Positions 48,180 through 60,300 of a stretch of 64,000 bases of DNA are shown here, one piece after another. The translations under genes were made by a program, and so were the position numbers. The stretch is taken from NCBI GenBank assembly GCA_947359465.1, contig OX375873.1, forward strand, positions 91,223,978-91,287,977, written 5' to 3'. This DNA comes from Metellina segmentata (Eukaryota; Arthropoda; Arachnida; Araneae; Tetragnathidae). The number at the start of each line of letters is the position of its first letter. The first letter of the stretch is position 1. Below the pieces are notes generated by a model. The model saw nothing but the letters and a program-made list of their open reading frames with translations. It was not told the origin of the DNA and searched no databases.

Positions 48180-48475
48180 TCTGGTTCACATTAAATCTAT
48201 CGTGACCTTCAATGTACTCACGTTGCCCTGATGTGGAAATTTAAAAAGTGGGGAGCCAACCATACCCCCAAATTGATCTTATCATCTGACCGTGGATCAA
48301 TTACAAGGTGTCCGAAAACGGTAATTTTTAATTAACGTCGTACTAGAGCAACACAACGGGCTATTGACGACGGTCCAGGATCAATCCCCTAAGGGAAATT
48401 TCCAAGGATAACACCAAGTAATTTTGAACCACGGTCAGATGACGAGGCAACATCTGACCTGGCACCCCACTCCGA
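48180..48475. repeat. Two further SINE copies, plus then minus
   Basis: 48180-48315 is a diverged plus-oriented body (CTCACGTTGCCCTGATGTGG, CATCTGACCGTGGAT). 48328-48475 is a well-kept minus-oriented body (AACGTCGTACTAGAGCAACA, TTTTGAACCACGGTCAGATG, GGCACCCCACTC). Together they make a second inverted pair. Confidence 0.68.
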
Positions 48476-48484
48476 ATCTTGTTG

Positions 48485-48820
48485 GGCCGACCAACCGGTA
48501 TAGTGGTTAAGGTGTTAGCCTTTAGATCGGAAGGTTCCTGGTTCGAATCCGGGTCCGGGCATGGCTGTTTGTAAGCGTATGGTGTAGAGGCGGCTGGTGC
48601 ACCTTAAATCTGTCGTGGCCGAAAGTCCTCACGTTGGGTTGGCGTGGAAGTTTGGAGAGTGGGGCGCCAGCTCAGGTGTTGCTTCGTCACCTGACCGTGG
48701 TTCAAAATTACGAGGTGTTGTCCTCGGATCTTTCCCTTAAGGGACTGATCCCGGACCGTCGTCAATAGCCCGTTGTGTTGCTCTAGTACGACGTTAACTA
48801 AAATTACCATTACCATTACC
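48485..48820 (+). repeat. Full-length tRNA-derived SINE, head type 1 (reference copy)
   Basis: A tRNA-like head at 48485-48560 has an A-box-like TATAGTGGTTAAGGTG and a B box GGTTCGAATCC at 48540-48550. The body at 48561-48800 carries CTCACGTTGGGTTGGCGTGG, GCTTCGTCACCTGACCGTGG, TCGGATCTTTCCCTTAAGGG and GTCGTCAATAGCCCGTTGTG. The tail is (ATTACC)n. About 336 bp, transcribed by RNA polymerase III from the internal boxes if active. It is the best copy for defining the family. The head does not fold as a complete tRNA gene, so I do not call a tRNA. Confidence 0.85.
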
Positions 48821-48877
48821 CGGGTCTTCGTCAATAGCCCGTTGTGTTGCTCTAGTACGACGCTAATTATAATTACC
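48821..48877 (+). repeat. Extra SINE 3' end fused to the full-length copy
   Basis: CGTCAATAGCCCGTTGTGTT through GTACGACGCTAATTATAATT repeats the last 50 bp of the family immediately after the tail of the preceding copy. Confidence 0.75.
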
Positions 48878-49145
48878 TTGTTATGATTGTAGCTCATTTG
48901 CCTAGGCTTTCTGACTATTGGATTCAGAATCCGCAGAATTTGAAAGAAAGAGAGAAAATGTCGTGTTTTCTTACGTTTAGAACGTTGAACCTCTGTATTC
49001 TATAATGAAAAACAAATGTTCTCAGCATCTCAATGCTCCTAGAGAAGTTTGTACTGACGAAACCTTAAATTTTTTTAATTTTAATTAATAAATTAAATTT
49101 TAAATTCTTTTAAAATCAAACGAGTGGGCCAAACAAGGTCTGAAA

Positions 49146-49286
49146 ATGTACGACGTTAACTAAAATTACCAAAATTACCGAATCTTGTTGGAAGAGTAAC
49201 GATATTGCAACCAGAGGGTTGCGAGTTCGAATCCAACCTGATTCTTTTTATTTGACAAACAGCTGGGTATTGTACCTACCCAGCTG
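49146..49286 (+). repeat. SINE tail, type 2 tRNA-like head and a perfect hairpin
   Basis: 49146-49175 is only a SINE tail (ACGTTAACTAAAATTACC). 49180-49245 resembles the head of the 500-802 copy (TTGGAAGAGTAACGA, GAGGGTTGCGAGTTCGAATC). It is followed by a hairpin CAGCTGGGTA / TACCCAGCTG (49260-49269 and 49277-49286). A further GGTTCGAATTCC lies near 49320. No SINE body follows this head. Confidence 0.55.
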
Positions 49287-49796
49287 CACAAGTATTGAAG
49301 ATTTCTAGTGAAAGAGGACGGTTCGAATTCCAGACAACAGTCTAAACCTGTCAAGTATCTAGTGAAACAGGGGGTAACTTTAGTGATGTGTCACTCATTG
49401 GCTTTGTCTGATTAAAGTTTATTTCTATAAATTTTGAATCGTTTAGCCACATATTTACTTTTAATTCATTCCAGGATTCAGGTATGTTAATGGAAGGACC
49501 TTAATTCCTTCTGGGGTATTGCAAAATAATCTCAAACAATTATAAATAAAAATTCATTTCCAGGATTCAGAAGCAAATTAAATATGCTTTGATGGTGAAA
49601 TGTACAACATTTTTCCTGCAACACTAAAATTAATTTTCATAGCTAACGAAACCACTCTTGTTTTAAGTCATACAATGGTGCATTTATGTGAAAAAGTTGG
49701 CCTCTGATCATATACGAAAATAGGATCTCCGGGAATTGTGATACGAGAGTGCAACTTTTCAAGAATTGAGAGGATTAAAAGTTAGTTATTCACGGT

Positions 49797-49975
49797 AATT
49801 GGTAATTGGTAATTTTAGTTAACGTCGTACTAGAGCAACACAACGGGCTATTGAAGACGGTCCGGGATCAGTCCCTTAAGGGAAAGATTCGAGGACAACA
49901 CTTCGTAATTTTGAACCACGGTCAGATGACGAAGCAACACCTGAGCTGGCACCCCACTCTCCAAACTTCCACGCC
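49797..49975 (-). repeat. SINE body, 5'-truncated, minus orientation
   Basis: Well-preserved copy from TAGTTAACGTCGTACTAGAG to CACTCTCCAAACTTCCACGC, no head. The ATTACC-type tail is at 49797-49815. The open frame across it is the antisense of the body and non-coding. Confidence 0.8.
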
Positions 49976-49989
49976 AATTAGTTATTCAC

Positions 49990-51200
49990 GGAATTGCATT
50001 CATATATTCAAAAGTTGAAATTGTCATTTATTGAAATCTATTGAATGCTTTCTTGGAGTTCTCTGTGTGGGTGAAAGGATTGACTAAACACCTTTGCAAA
50101 ATTATAACGAATTTCTCAACTTATTTTATCAGCGTTACAAGTATTAGGATCTGCACATTTGTAACTAATAGTTTTGAATAAATAGAAATTTATAACATTT
50201 TATACATTATAGTAAAAAGTAATGAGCTTCCATACTCTAGCTATGCTGTTTTTCGAAATGCTTAATGAGGATTTATAGATACACACACTATACGGTTTTG
50301 GTATGATATTCAATACTAACCAAGTGTTTTAATATTTTTTAAAATTTATTAATATTGGTATAGTATTGTAAATATGTAGTTTACAACACTAGGTCCCTTT
50401 GTATTAAAATATTAAAAAAAATTTCTTTCGAAGTTCTTTTATTTTATTAAAATGTAATTTAATAAAAATTTGTTTTATGGTGAGGTGAGCAACAAATTTT
50501 GACTTTTTAGTGAATATTTAACAATTTTGGGCTGGATAATTTATTCAAATTCAGTAAATATTGTAAATTATTATTTGTTATTTAGTTTGGTTGCGTAAAA
50601 AAAAAAAAAAAAGGTTTTAAAACAAATACAGAAATTATATTCCCATTGGACCTGGGAAGGAATCCCGATAAAATTTAAGAATTTTGAAGAACCCTTTGTT
50701 CTGGGAAGAGATTTTTTGAATTTCGAAAGGGATTTTTACAGCTTTTCATTGTTTTCTGATCGGGTACGGTTTTTCGATCATCGTCACTGTACAAAATAAT
50801 TTATTTAAACTCAATTTTTTGGAAATTGTTAGAAGTACTTACGACCTCTAATAGGAACTGACAAAAAAATAATGAAATTTTAATTAAAATTTTTTTTTCT
50901 TGGAGGAAAATTTATCTAAAACAGATTAAATTGAAAAATTAATATTTTTAATACTATTAAAGTCATACTGAAGAAATTAACGTCAATATTTGTTCTAAAA
51001 ATGGAAAATCTTCTCTGAAAAAATCACACAACCTCAGATAATTTAGTAGATATCTGATTTTTAAATATATAATGCACTCAAAAAATTTTTTCTTCAAATT
51101 TTTGCATTATATGTTATGCAAAATTAAATAATTAATTTTAAATTAGTTATTAATTAAAGTATTAGTATTAATTAAATTAATAAAAGAGTTGATTAAAATT
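49990..51200. other. AT-rich intergenic, no feature recognised
   Basis: Very AT-rich with a poly-A run near 50598-50612. No coding segment, tRNA box or repeat end was recognised. Confidence 0.45.
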
Positions 51201-51201
51201 C

Positions 51202-51207
51202 TTTATT
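51202..51207 (-). promoter_or_regulatory. Poly(A) signal AATAAA for the Axin-like gene
   Basis: TTTATT on plus (AATAAA on minus), about 110 bases beyond the stop codon at 51316-51318. Confidence 0.6.
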
Positions 51208-51315
51208 CAAAACAGGGTATTCAATTTTAAATTCTTGATACATGAATCTTGAGGTTTCCTCGGTTTCGTATGAGAAATGGGCAGTTTGATATCAGCAGTG
51301 AAACAGTAACAAATT

Positions 51316-54300
51316 TTAAAATCTGTATTCTTCTACTTCTTCTATTAAGGCAAATATTTTGTTATCCCAAAGGGGGAGGATGTCTTCGTCATCTGTTACT
51401 TCTTCAAAAACTACGGTAGTTCCAAATTCATTGCTGTATCGTTTGAAAAAGTACCTAAAGCACATAAACAATCATCAATATTGCAATTAGAAGAATTGAG
51501 AAGGTAGGAGTATTATTCTTATGATTAAACGTGTCTGAGAGAGAGATTGCACTTTGAACCTGACGGAACACGAGTTGAAAATCCCTATTTTAAGTTACTT
51601 ATTCAATGACTATATATAAAGTAATCTGAGGGTTTCACATGCAAATATCAGTTTTGTAACCTGCAGTCTCCAGTCCCCCTCAACAGAGTTTCAAACCAAT
51701 TTTCACTTTAATTATCAATAGAATTTTTTCTAGTATTCTTTAAACAACTTATGGAGAAACATCGAACTTCTAATGAAATAGACGGAGTATGCGCGCACAG
51801 TTTTACGTTATTTCTTCAGGTCGCTCGGTTTTAAGATCTTCACGTGGTTGTGGGTTAGTTGTTTTGGGGTTTTATAATGCATGGATCATATTAGGCCATG
51901 CTGCGCCCGAAACAAGACATGCAATACCAAGTAATACACATATATAAATGCACAATAAAAGTTTCACTGATACAGATGAAAGAAATACACATTGGGACAG
52001 AAATAGGACCTGTGTCGCTACATCTCGAAGTTTGCAAGCGCAGTGAACATACCCACTGTGCCACGGCGGCCCCACGTGGTTGTGTGAAAAAGTACGAAAC
52101 CTAAATTACTGATCCGTTAAAGTGACTTAACCATCAATCAAAAACACTAGTCTGCCCTTCCATAGTCAATCGGCAGTGTCGATTCGTATGCACAAGTGAT
52201 TTACCCTTCAGAGATCTTACGACAGCGAATCCATCTACATGCTCTGTCTATTTCATTGGAAGGTCAGTAGGAAAAACAATGCTACATTACTCAGAAATCC
52301 CGTTATGCTTAGAGGGTTAAAGAAAAGGATGTTGTGTAAAACGGACATCGAATACTACATAATTAGAGTAAAATAAACTTCCTGTTTATCATGCACAGCG
52401 GATAGGAATTAAATACTCGATTTACCTGAAATGTCCTTTTCGGTTGAAGATAATCTTGAAATGTCCTAGAGTTATTCTTTTGCCGCGGACTTTGGTACTG
52501 TAAGGTACTGGATTGCCGGCAAAACAATAGCCTACGATTGTGAAATCCTCTTGTCTTGTCTGTTTATTCTTTTGAAATTGCTTTTGCCTAAAAACAGCAG
52601 AGAACGAAACTTATAAAAGCACTTTTTTATTTGGACATTTTTTGTTATAGAATGTTACAAATTCAAATTTTGAAAGCACTGCAATTTTTCAAGTGAAGAT
52701 AATTAAGAGTAAATGCAAGAATAATTTTTAGGAGATGAAGATATGTGTTGAAGTTTCAATTGACGTACCAGATGTCTGCCAAATTCCGTAATGTTTGCTG
52801 GAGATTTTCGATAGATACCTGTGTTGTTTCGAAGTATTTCATCATCATTAAAACTCTCTAGATCATGATGATCAAGATATCTCGTCAGTAAATAGATGCT
52901 GACCAGATCTTGATCACGTCAACATTAAAATATAGGCAATATCTTGATGACGAGATATCATTAGCAAAATTGGTCAGATCTTAAAAGACAAAGTATCTCC
53001 TCGAAACCACTTGAAGGGTTAAGCTTGTTTTTTAAGATTTGTCATAGAATTAATTCACTTTACTATAACCCTCTTGATGGTTGTTTCGACGAAGTGTCTC
53101 GTCATTCACAAAACTGACCAGATCATGATGAACGAGATGCCTAGTCACAAGAATAAAACTGACCAGATCTTGATTTCACTATCAAAAAATTATCAATATT
53201 TTTATGACGGGTTATATCATCATTAACAAAACTGTTCAGATCTCGATGAACGATCTAGTAGAAGCCACTTGGGTTCAAAGCATTCTGCTCTATTTTTATT
53301 CGATTGATCTTATGTGATATAATTGTTGCTATTTGAATCGTACACTATTAGTCTACTAGGGTAACAAACTTCTCTTTTATTAAATGTTATTTTACTTACA
53401 AAAATACTTGACCATGTGCACGTATCAATGAGGGTACCTTGAACTTACTTCGATGTAGTTTGATGTATCCTCACTGGTTGTATGTCGTGTCGAATTTTCA
53501 GGCGATCATTCGGTAAGTATTCTGATCTTTGGATGCATTCTTTGACTTTGTTCTCCTTTGGTTTTGAATCCCACTTCTTTGTCGAATGAGATGTTGACTT
53601 TTCTATCGAACTCGTCGAACACTTCATTCGAGTCTGAAAATAGGACACACGTCTACATGGCGGTAGTTGAGAATAATGCAGCGGTAGACAACTAACTTAA
53701 TAATGGCCTTATAGAAGAATATAAGCAGTTTTAATTAATATAAATACTGAGTTATAATACTTGTATATATATAAACATATGTTATGAAAACAAGCACTAA
53801 ACAGTAGAAATATGAAATGGGAAATAATCTATAAAGTCAGGTCTGATGAATACTTAGGGATTCGAAGATTTCAACATGGGAATGGCAAATTGATAGCAAA
53901 ATATTAACTATAACATTACATTTCCATTTCAATATTACTTGGACTGGATACCTAAAAACTAATTGTTATTCAGAAAGTTGTTACACGGATTGAATGAGGA
54001 TCTATAGCCTACTCATGGATTCATTGACTTGAAATTGTAGCATATACACAAAGTATCTCTACTTACGAAATTTTTATTATAAAGTACCATCGTTATAATT
54101 TTTAAATTTTTAATTTGACACGAATTTAGTAAACAATCCTATGAAAAAAATATCGACAGGAGTATGTCACGTTGGGTTCCTGTGCCCCGGTCTCTTCTTT
54201 TAAGTTAAAAGGACTTTTTTCAAGGACGTGTTGATCATCTATATAAATAAGAATGGAGTGTTTGTTTGTACATTCAATATTTTCGACCCATTTCAAGTTT

Positions 54301-57300
54301 TCTATCCGTTTTGGACCCTTTTGATGCCGAATCCGTCTTTTTCTCGTTTGGTGTCTGTCTGTCTGTCTGTCCGTCTGTCTGTCTGTCTGTATGTTGTGCC
54401 CTATACACGTCCACGCGGTTTAAGATATTTTCATGAAAATTTGCATACAGTGAGTACTTATCTTCATTTAGTGAGTGGCATTGGTTGCGAAAGTCTGTCT
54501 GTCCGTCTTTCTGTTCTATGCTCGATTTTGTGATAGTGTGTTTGTGTAGACATCACATGAATTGTATTCCAGATATTTTATTGCATTGTATTTTATGTTA
54601 TACATTATCTATTAGTTTAGTGAATGTAATATTAAACATTTCTTTATTGTTATATTTAGTTGAGTTTCATGCTAAAACACCTGAGTAAGTATACTTAAAT
54701 CAACCATAATTTGGTAGTTTGGGAAAAATTGGAATGTCTATTGAATATTACGATTACTTCGATTGCTTTACCAGTACTGCTGAAAAAGTAATTATTCTTC
54801 AATTTTTTTTTTTTTTTTTTTTTTTATGGAATTTCATCTCTGATACTTCATTTATTTCAAGTCTTATTTTTATTCTTTGCGCAATGAAAACGATTTAAGA
54901 ATATTTGGGACAGACGATATTTTTCAATGAAACGAGAATGAACAAGATCGCGCGAGCAGTGATATTTTTTCTGGTTCTTTCGCTCTGAATTAATTTTACA
55001 TTTCTAAATTTTGTACACTTTTAGTTGTAAGTTGTGGCAACTGTGCGAGATCAAGAGATAAAATTGAATCACAAATTAATATCTTTAGAACAATTTTTTG
55101 CGACATCTTTTATTTTGTTTTACTTCGCTGTTTCCTGTTTTAAATATTTATTATTTTAATAAATGTGTTTTCCTTCTCATCACACGCAACAGCACCACAA
55201 AGTATTAGACTTAAAAATGTTAGGTAAGTCAGTATAAATTTTCAGTAAATTTTAAGTGTAATACCATTATTGAAAGAATAATGCCGTTATTTAAAGAATA
55301 ATGCCGTTATTGAAAGAATAATGCCGTTATTTATAGAATAATGCCGTTATTTAAAGAATAATGCCGTTATTTAAAGAATAATGCCTTTATTGAAAGAATA
55401 ATAATGTTTATTAATCCAAACTGGAACTTTTTCAAACATTAAAAAATTCGTTGTAATAATGACATTAGAAGATTGCAAAATTTCACAGTGTCGCATACCG
55501 GAGGCAAGAGTGCCACAAGTAAAAAAATATTGTTTTGTTGACTATGAGTGCGAGAGCACTCGCCGTAAATCGTAATTTTAATTAATTGAGTTGAACATGA
55601 AAAGAACTTAAGAAAGGGAATTCCAAATCTTCCTATAAATCGTATTTTATAGTAGTAACCTTAGTATCACCTTTCGTCATTTTGTAGCTTCGTCATACAG
55701 CAATTGTGCGATGTATGTGAAATGTATTACATGAATGGATATGCATGTGTAGGATTTGTGTCCAAAGTAAGTTGTAGAAAATATAAAGATGGCGAAAGAT
55801 GTTAAAATAAATTTTTATTTTACAAAAAACGTAAGTCATTATATATTTTGATTATCTCTTCAATCTAGAGTAAACCAATTCAAACCGAGTAAGGTCGGGT
55901 ATTTTGCTAGTGTAATAATATAATAATGTTACATAACTAACAAGATAAGTAACATTTCTGTTTGAAAGATTTGAGTAGCAAAACAACATTACACGATAGT
56001 ATATCAATACAATATTGAGTAGTAATACAACATTACGCCATACTATTAGTCTTTGAAGCTATATCCAAGAGTGAGTTTTTTGGAAATTGTCTTATCTATT
56101 GAATAAATCTCTGATAAAAAAAACATGTCTATAACACTCTGATTCATTATATTTTTTATAAGCAGCTTTTAGCCTTCTACTATAGACGCAGTTGAAGATT
56201 ATTTGCTTGAAAAATGAATCATATTTCAAGTTATTTCTTATCAGTTTTGATTGATTGCATATGTAAAACGTGTACACTTAAAACAAACCGAAAATATTTT
56301 CCTCCCTAAAAAAAGGTAGGCCTTTTACCATTTAAGACCTAGCCCTAAGAAACTCTACCCTAAGCACACCCTATGTCTACCCTAATAAAAATCTGCCCTT
56401 AAGTACTTATTGCCCCTGCTCCTAAAGAACTCTACTTTAGGCACTATTACCTACCCTAAGGAGCTCTACCTTAAGTAATCGCTATTGTCTACCCTAAGTA
56501 AAATCTTTCCGACAAGGAACTTACTGCCCCTGCTCCTTAAGTGTTATACAATAGATATATGCTAAGAAAATTTCTGTGTGGGCCTTAAAGTACATATGTA
56601 TATTGCCTTTTCTACTGAAAACTATTACATTGCCTTTTCTACTGAAAACTATTATATTGCCTAACCTAAGAAAACTCTGTAATAAGATATCTACTGTCCT
56701 GCTCTTAAAGAACTCTCCCTAAGAAATTTTCTGCCATTAAGGTACTTAATGCCCCTGATGCTAAAGAAGTTAACCTTGGATATATTATGCTACCTACTCA
56801 AAGAAACCTCTGCCACAAGGTGTTTACTGTCTTTGCTCCTTAAGAAATGTACACTAGGTACAACCTAGAAACAGTTTATACCCTAATGTACTTATTGTCT
56901 CTGTTCCTAAAGAACTTTCTTGAGGAACTAATTTGTTGATCTTATGACGCACGGGTCTGATCTGGTCAAAATGTGTCAAACATGCGGTGCTGAAATTAAC
57001 GTTTAACCTATCCCGCTATTGATTGGTTTGGGGGGGGGGGGGCTGGAGCGAGGAGCGTATTTGACCAAGCTGCTCCAACGTCAAGTATATGGGTATACAT
57101 ACAAGGAAGACCATACTGACACACACAGATAGAGAAGAAACGAGGCTATCGCAGCAAGAGTTGCCATACCCAACAACATACCCTATGGATATAAATGTTA
57201 TTTTCTTGGCGCCATTTTTTATATATTTTTATTTAACAACAATATGATTTGAGATTCTAAATTTTTTTTGCTATGATCAACAATAAGTTATTTTGTAATT

Positions 57301-60300
57301 GCAGAAGACTTGAACCTGCACATTAGAAAAAACCCTCAATTAAACCTTATTTTTTACCTTAATAAAAGGTAATAAAATTTCGGGATTTTGTGGGCTAGGC
57401 CATCCTTGCTCTGATAGCTTCAAATACACAGAAAGAAACGGAACTTGCACCACCTACAACTCGTAGGCTGCTAGCACAGTCAGCTAACTCACTGAGTCAT
57501 GGGTTATCCCTCCCCTTCTCCAACCAGCTGTAAAAAATTGTTACACAGCAGCATTTTAAGTATCTAGTGTACTGAAATCCGTGCAATTACATACTTAGCA
57601 AAATGAAGTCATTGCCCAATAGTGTTACCTTGAACTCTTGGAGAGATTCCTCCAGTGTTTCCCTGACCTCTTGATCTCTTTTCAGTTTGTTGAGTTTCTC
57701 AATTAATAAAGATATGAAAGGATCTTTTCTCATATTTTTTCTGAAAAACAATCAGAAAAAACCGCACCAATTAAAATAAAAGAACTTGCCATGGCGAGAG
57801 AATATGAATAAAATATTAGTTACTTAAAAAGTTAAAAGTTCTGCCTACGGCAAAAGGTCTTAAGATTTGAAGCTGAATTATGTTATTTTACCATTTCTTT
57901 CGCAAATTATTGTCAAATAATGCTATTGTTCAATAACCTTTACTTTTTCAAATTAGGGCTTTTTATATCAAGTACAATTATTTCGCAAATATTCACTGCT
58001 TTTCAAGAATATCAAAAGATTTGAAATACTTATCCAGGTCTGAAGAGTTGTTCTTGGATTAGGATATTTTGCAATATTTTTTGAGAGGAAGATTATTTTC
58101 TTATTAATAATTCTATTATTAATGAATTATACTTTTATCCCAATTAGGGCCTTTAATATAAAGTACAATAATTTGGCAAATATACTCTGGTTTTCACAAA
58201 AAACAAAAGATTTGAAATACTAATCCAGGACAATATGTCTGAGGATTAAGATATTTGCAATACTTTTAAGGACACAGATTTTTTTAAATAATTGTATTAT
58301 TAATGAGTACGTCTTGTTCCAATCAGTGCCTTTCATATCAAGAACAACAATTTCACAAATATTCACTGATTTTCAAAAATAACAAAATATTTAGAATTCT
58401 AATTCAAAACTACAGACCTTCAAGTTCGGAGATTGAATTAGGATAGTATGTAATATTTCTAAGGTTTATGACTTTTTTTCATAAATAATGCTATTATTAT
58501 GAATTCTACTTATTCAAATCAGTGACTTTCATATTCCAAGTGCAGTTATTCCACAAATATTCACTGATCTCCATTAAAAGATTTTGAGCTTGGATTAGAA
58601 TACTTTATACGGAAAATTATTTTTATAAGTAATATGATTATTAATGAAAATTATGTGATAATATATGAATATTTTAAATCTTTAATTAAAAGTACACAAA
58701 TGCAAATTGATTTTAGATGTTTCCAGTACTGGTTTGGCGCATTTTTATTATTTATCTTGATTAACGACGAAGTTAATCGTCTCAAACATTTAACTTTAAA
58801 AATCAGGGTTTATATCAACAAGTACAGCAAAACATTTGCGATTTTAACAGATTATACAAGTACTTTTTTATGTTTTAGAAAATGAAGCAGAATAATGTAT
58901 GAAACGGGTATTTACGTACATAGCTGCGTATTAGAATTAGTATTAGCTGTATTAGCTGCCCTGTTGGAATGATTTTCTTCGAGAATTTCAATGATAAAAT
59001 ATCGCGCAGTAAAATATTTTGAGCAAAACATAAAAAGGCCTTTCACAAATATGCAGTAAAACAACTTGAAGTAAATTTGTGACCTGTGTTTTTCTTTCCT
59101 CTAGAAAAGTAAAAAACTGACTGAGAAAAATTAAATTCACCAAATTTAAATGTAAAATGTAGCCCTGCATTTAAAATGTAAAGAGAACAATTGTTTTTTA
59201 CTAATTACAAACAGACTGATGAAACTTAGAGCCTTTATGCCGATTAGGCCCACATATACTATGGACTCTAGGGTTAACTCTTACAAGCCAAGGAATCCGT
59301 TACGCCATTTTTCACAAAATGCGTATAAATTATGCGCTTGAAGAGCGCATTTTTATGAAATTTTAAAGTAACATCTATAGAAAAATATTCTGTATTTACT
59401 GATTTTGTTTGCCAAAAACTCCTCAGTTAAAATAATCTTACCCAACAACAGCGTTTTCCAACTGGTGGTACATGTACCACAACTCTTACGTGTACCACCT
59501 CTGGTACTCGTAGTACTGCCTAATGATTTGTTAAATTTAAGATACCGAAAATTAGTTGACGAAGTGAATTAAATTTACTATCTACCTCAATCATATCTGC
59601 TTAATTTTTAATCTGCTTGAACCGATTAATAGAATGATTTTCTGATACCTATAATTCACGAAACATATATCGTCGACTTAGAGCAGAAATTCATTATCTG
59701 AAATTTTTTTGGAGACATTAAATGCTTATTTTCTTAATGATGAAAATTACATAATCATTTTGTAATCTGGTTAAAGAATATAAAACACGATCAAAATGCT
59801 TATAATTTGTATAAATATTTTTTTAATCTGAAAACTAACAAGTAGTTTTGAAACAGCTGGTACAGTAAAAACTGCTTCGTTAGTTAATGAGTGCTCTAAG
59901 CCGACGGTAAGTTTTTGTCGTATCTTCTAAAAAATAAAAAAAGAACACTTTCTAAAAGACGAATTTTATAGCGAAAAGGTTCTGAAAAACTTTAAGCTCT
60001 TAATTTTCAAATACATGAACTTCCAACTTAAATGTATTGAAATTATGGTATATTTACATCTGTGATTTATGGTTTAACATAATTCATTGACATTTAAACT
60101 GAACTTCGGTGTGAATTGCCGAGGAAAGTATATTCCGTAACGTTTTTCCTACTTTGACATACTAACATTTTACGTTTAATAGTACTTGAGATAATTAGGA
60201 GAACTTCATGGAAACACTTGCTTTAAATCATTCGATCAAATATAGTACACCGTCGATTTACGTACGCAGCTGTGTCCCAAGTTTTCAATAAAAACTCACC

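Noticed and set aside
48485..48560. Apparent tRNA gene with A and B boxes
   Set aside because: It is continuous with a SINE body and tail seen many times in the window, and a full cloverleaf with a paired acceptor stem could not be drawn.
52769..52818. A 50-bp minus-strand candidate exon (VSIENLQQTLRNLADIW) with AG and GT borders between the exons at 53449 and 52587
   Set aside because: Inserting it shifts the DIX frame to a stop, whereas joining 53449 directly to 52587 restores phase (AA+G). It would only make sense as a poison exon, for which there is no evidence.
54228..54533. 101-codon plus-strand frame with SVCLSVRLSVCL repeats
   Set aside because: It arises from the (TCTG)n microsatellite at the start of the Helentron-like element.
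55264..55405. Regular repeats considered as a CRISPR-like array
   Set aside because: Units are directly abutting 20-mers without spacers, in a eukaryotic transposon; it is a minisatellite.
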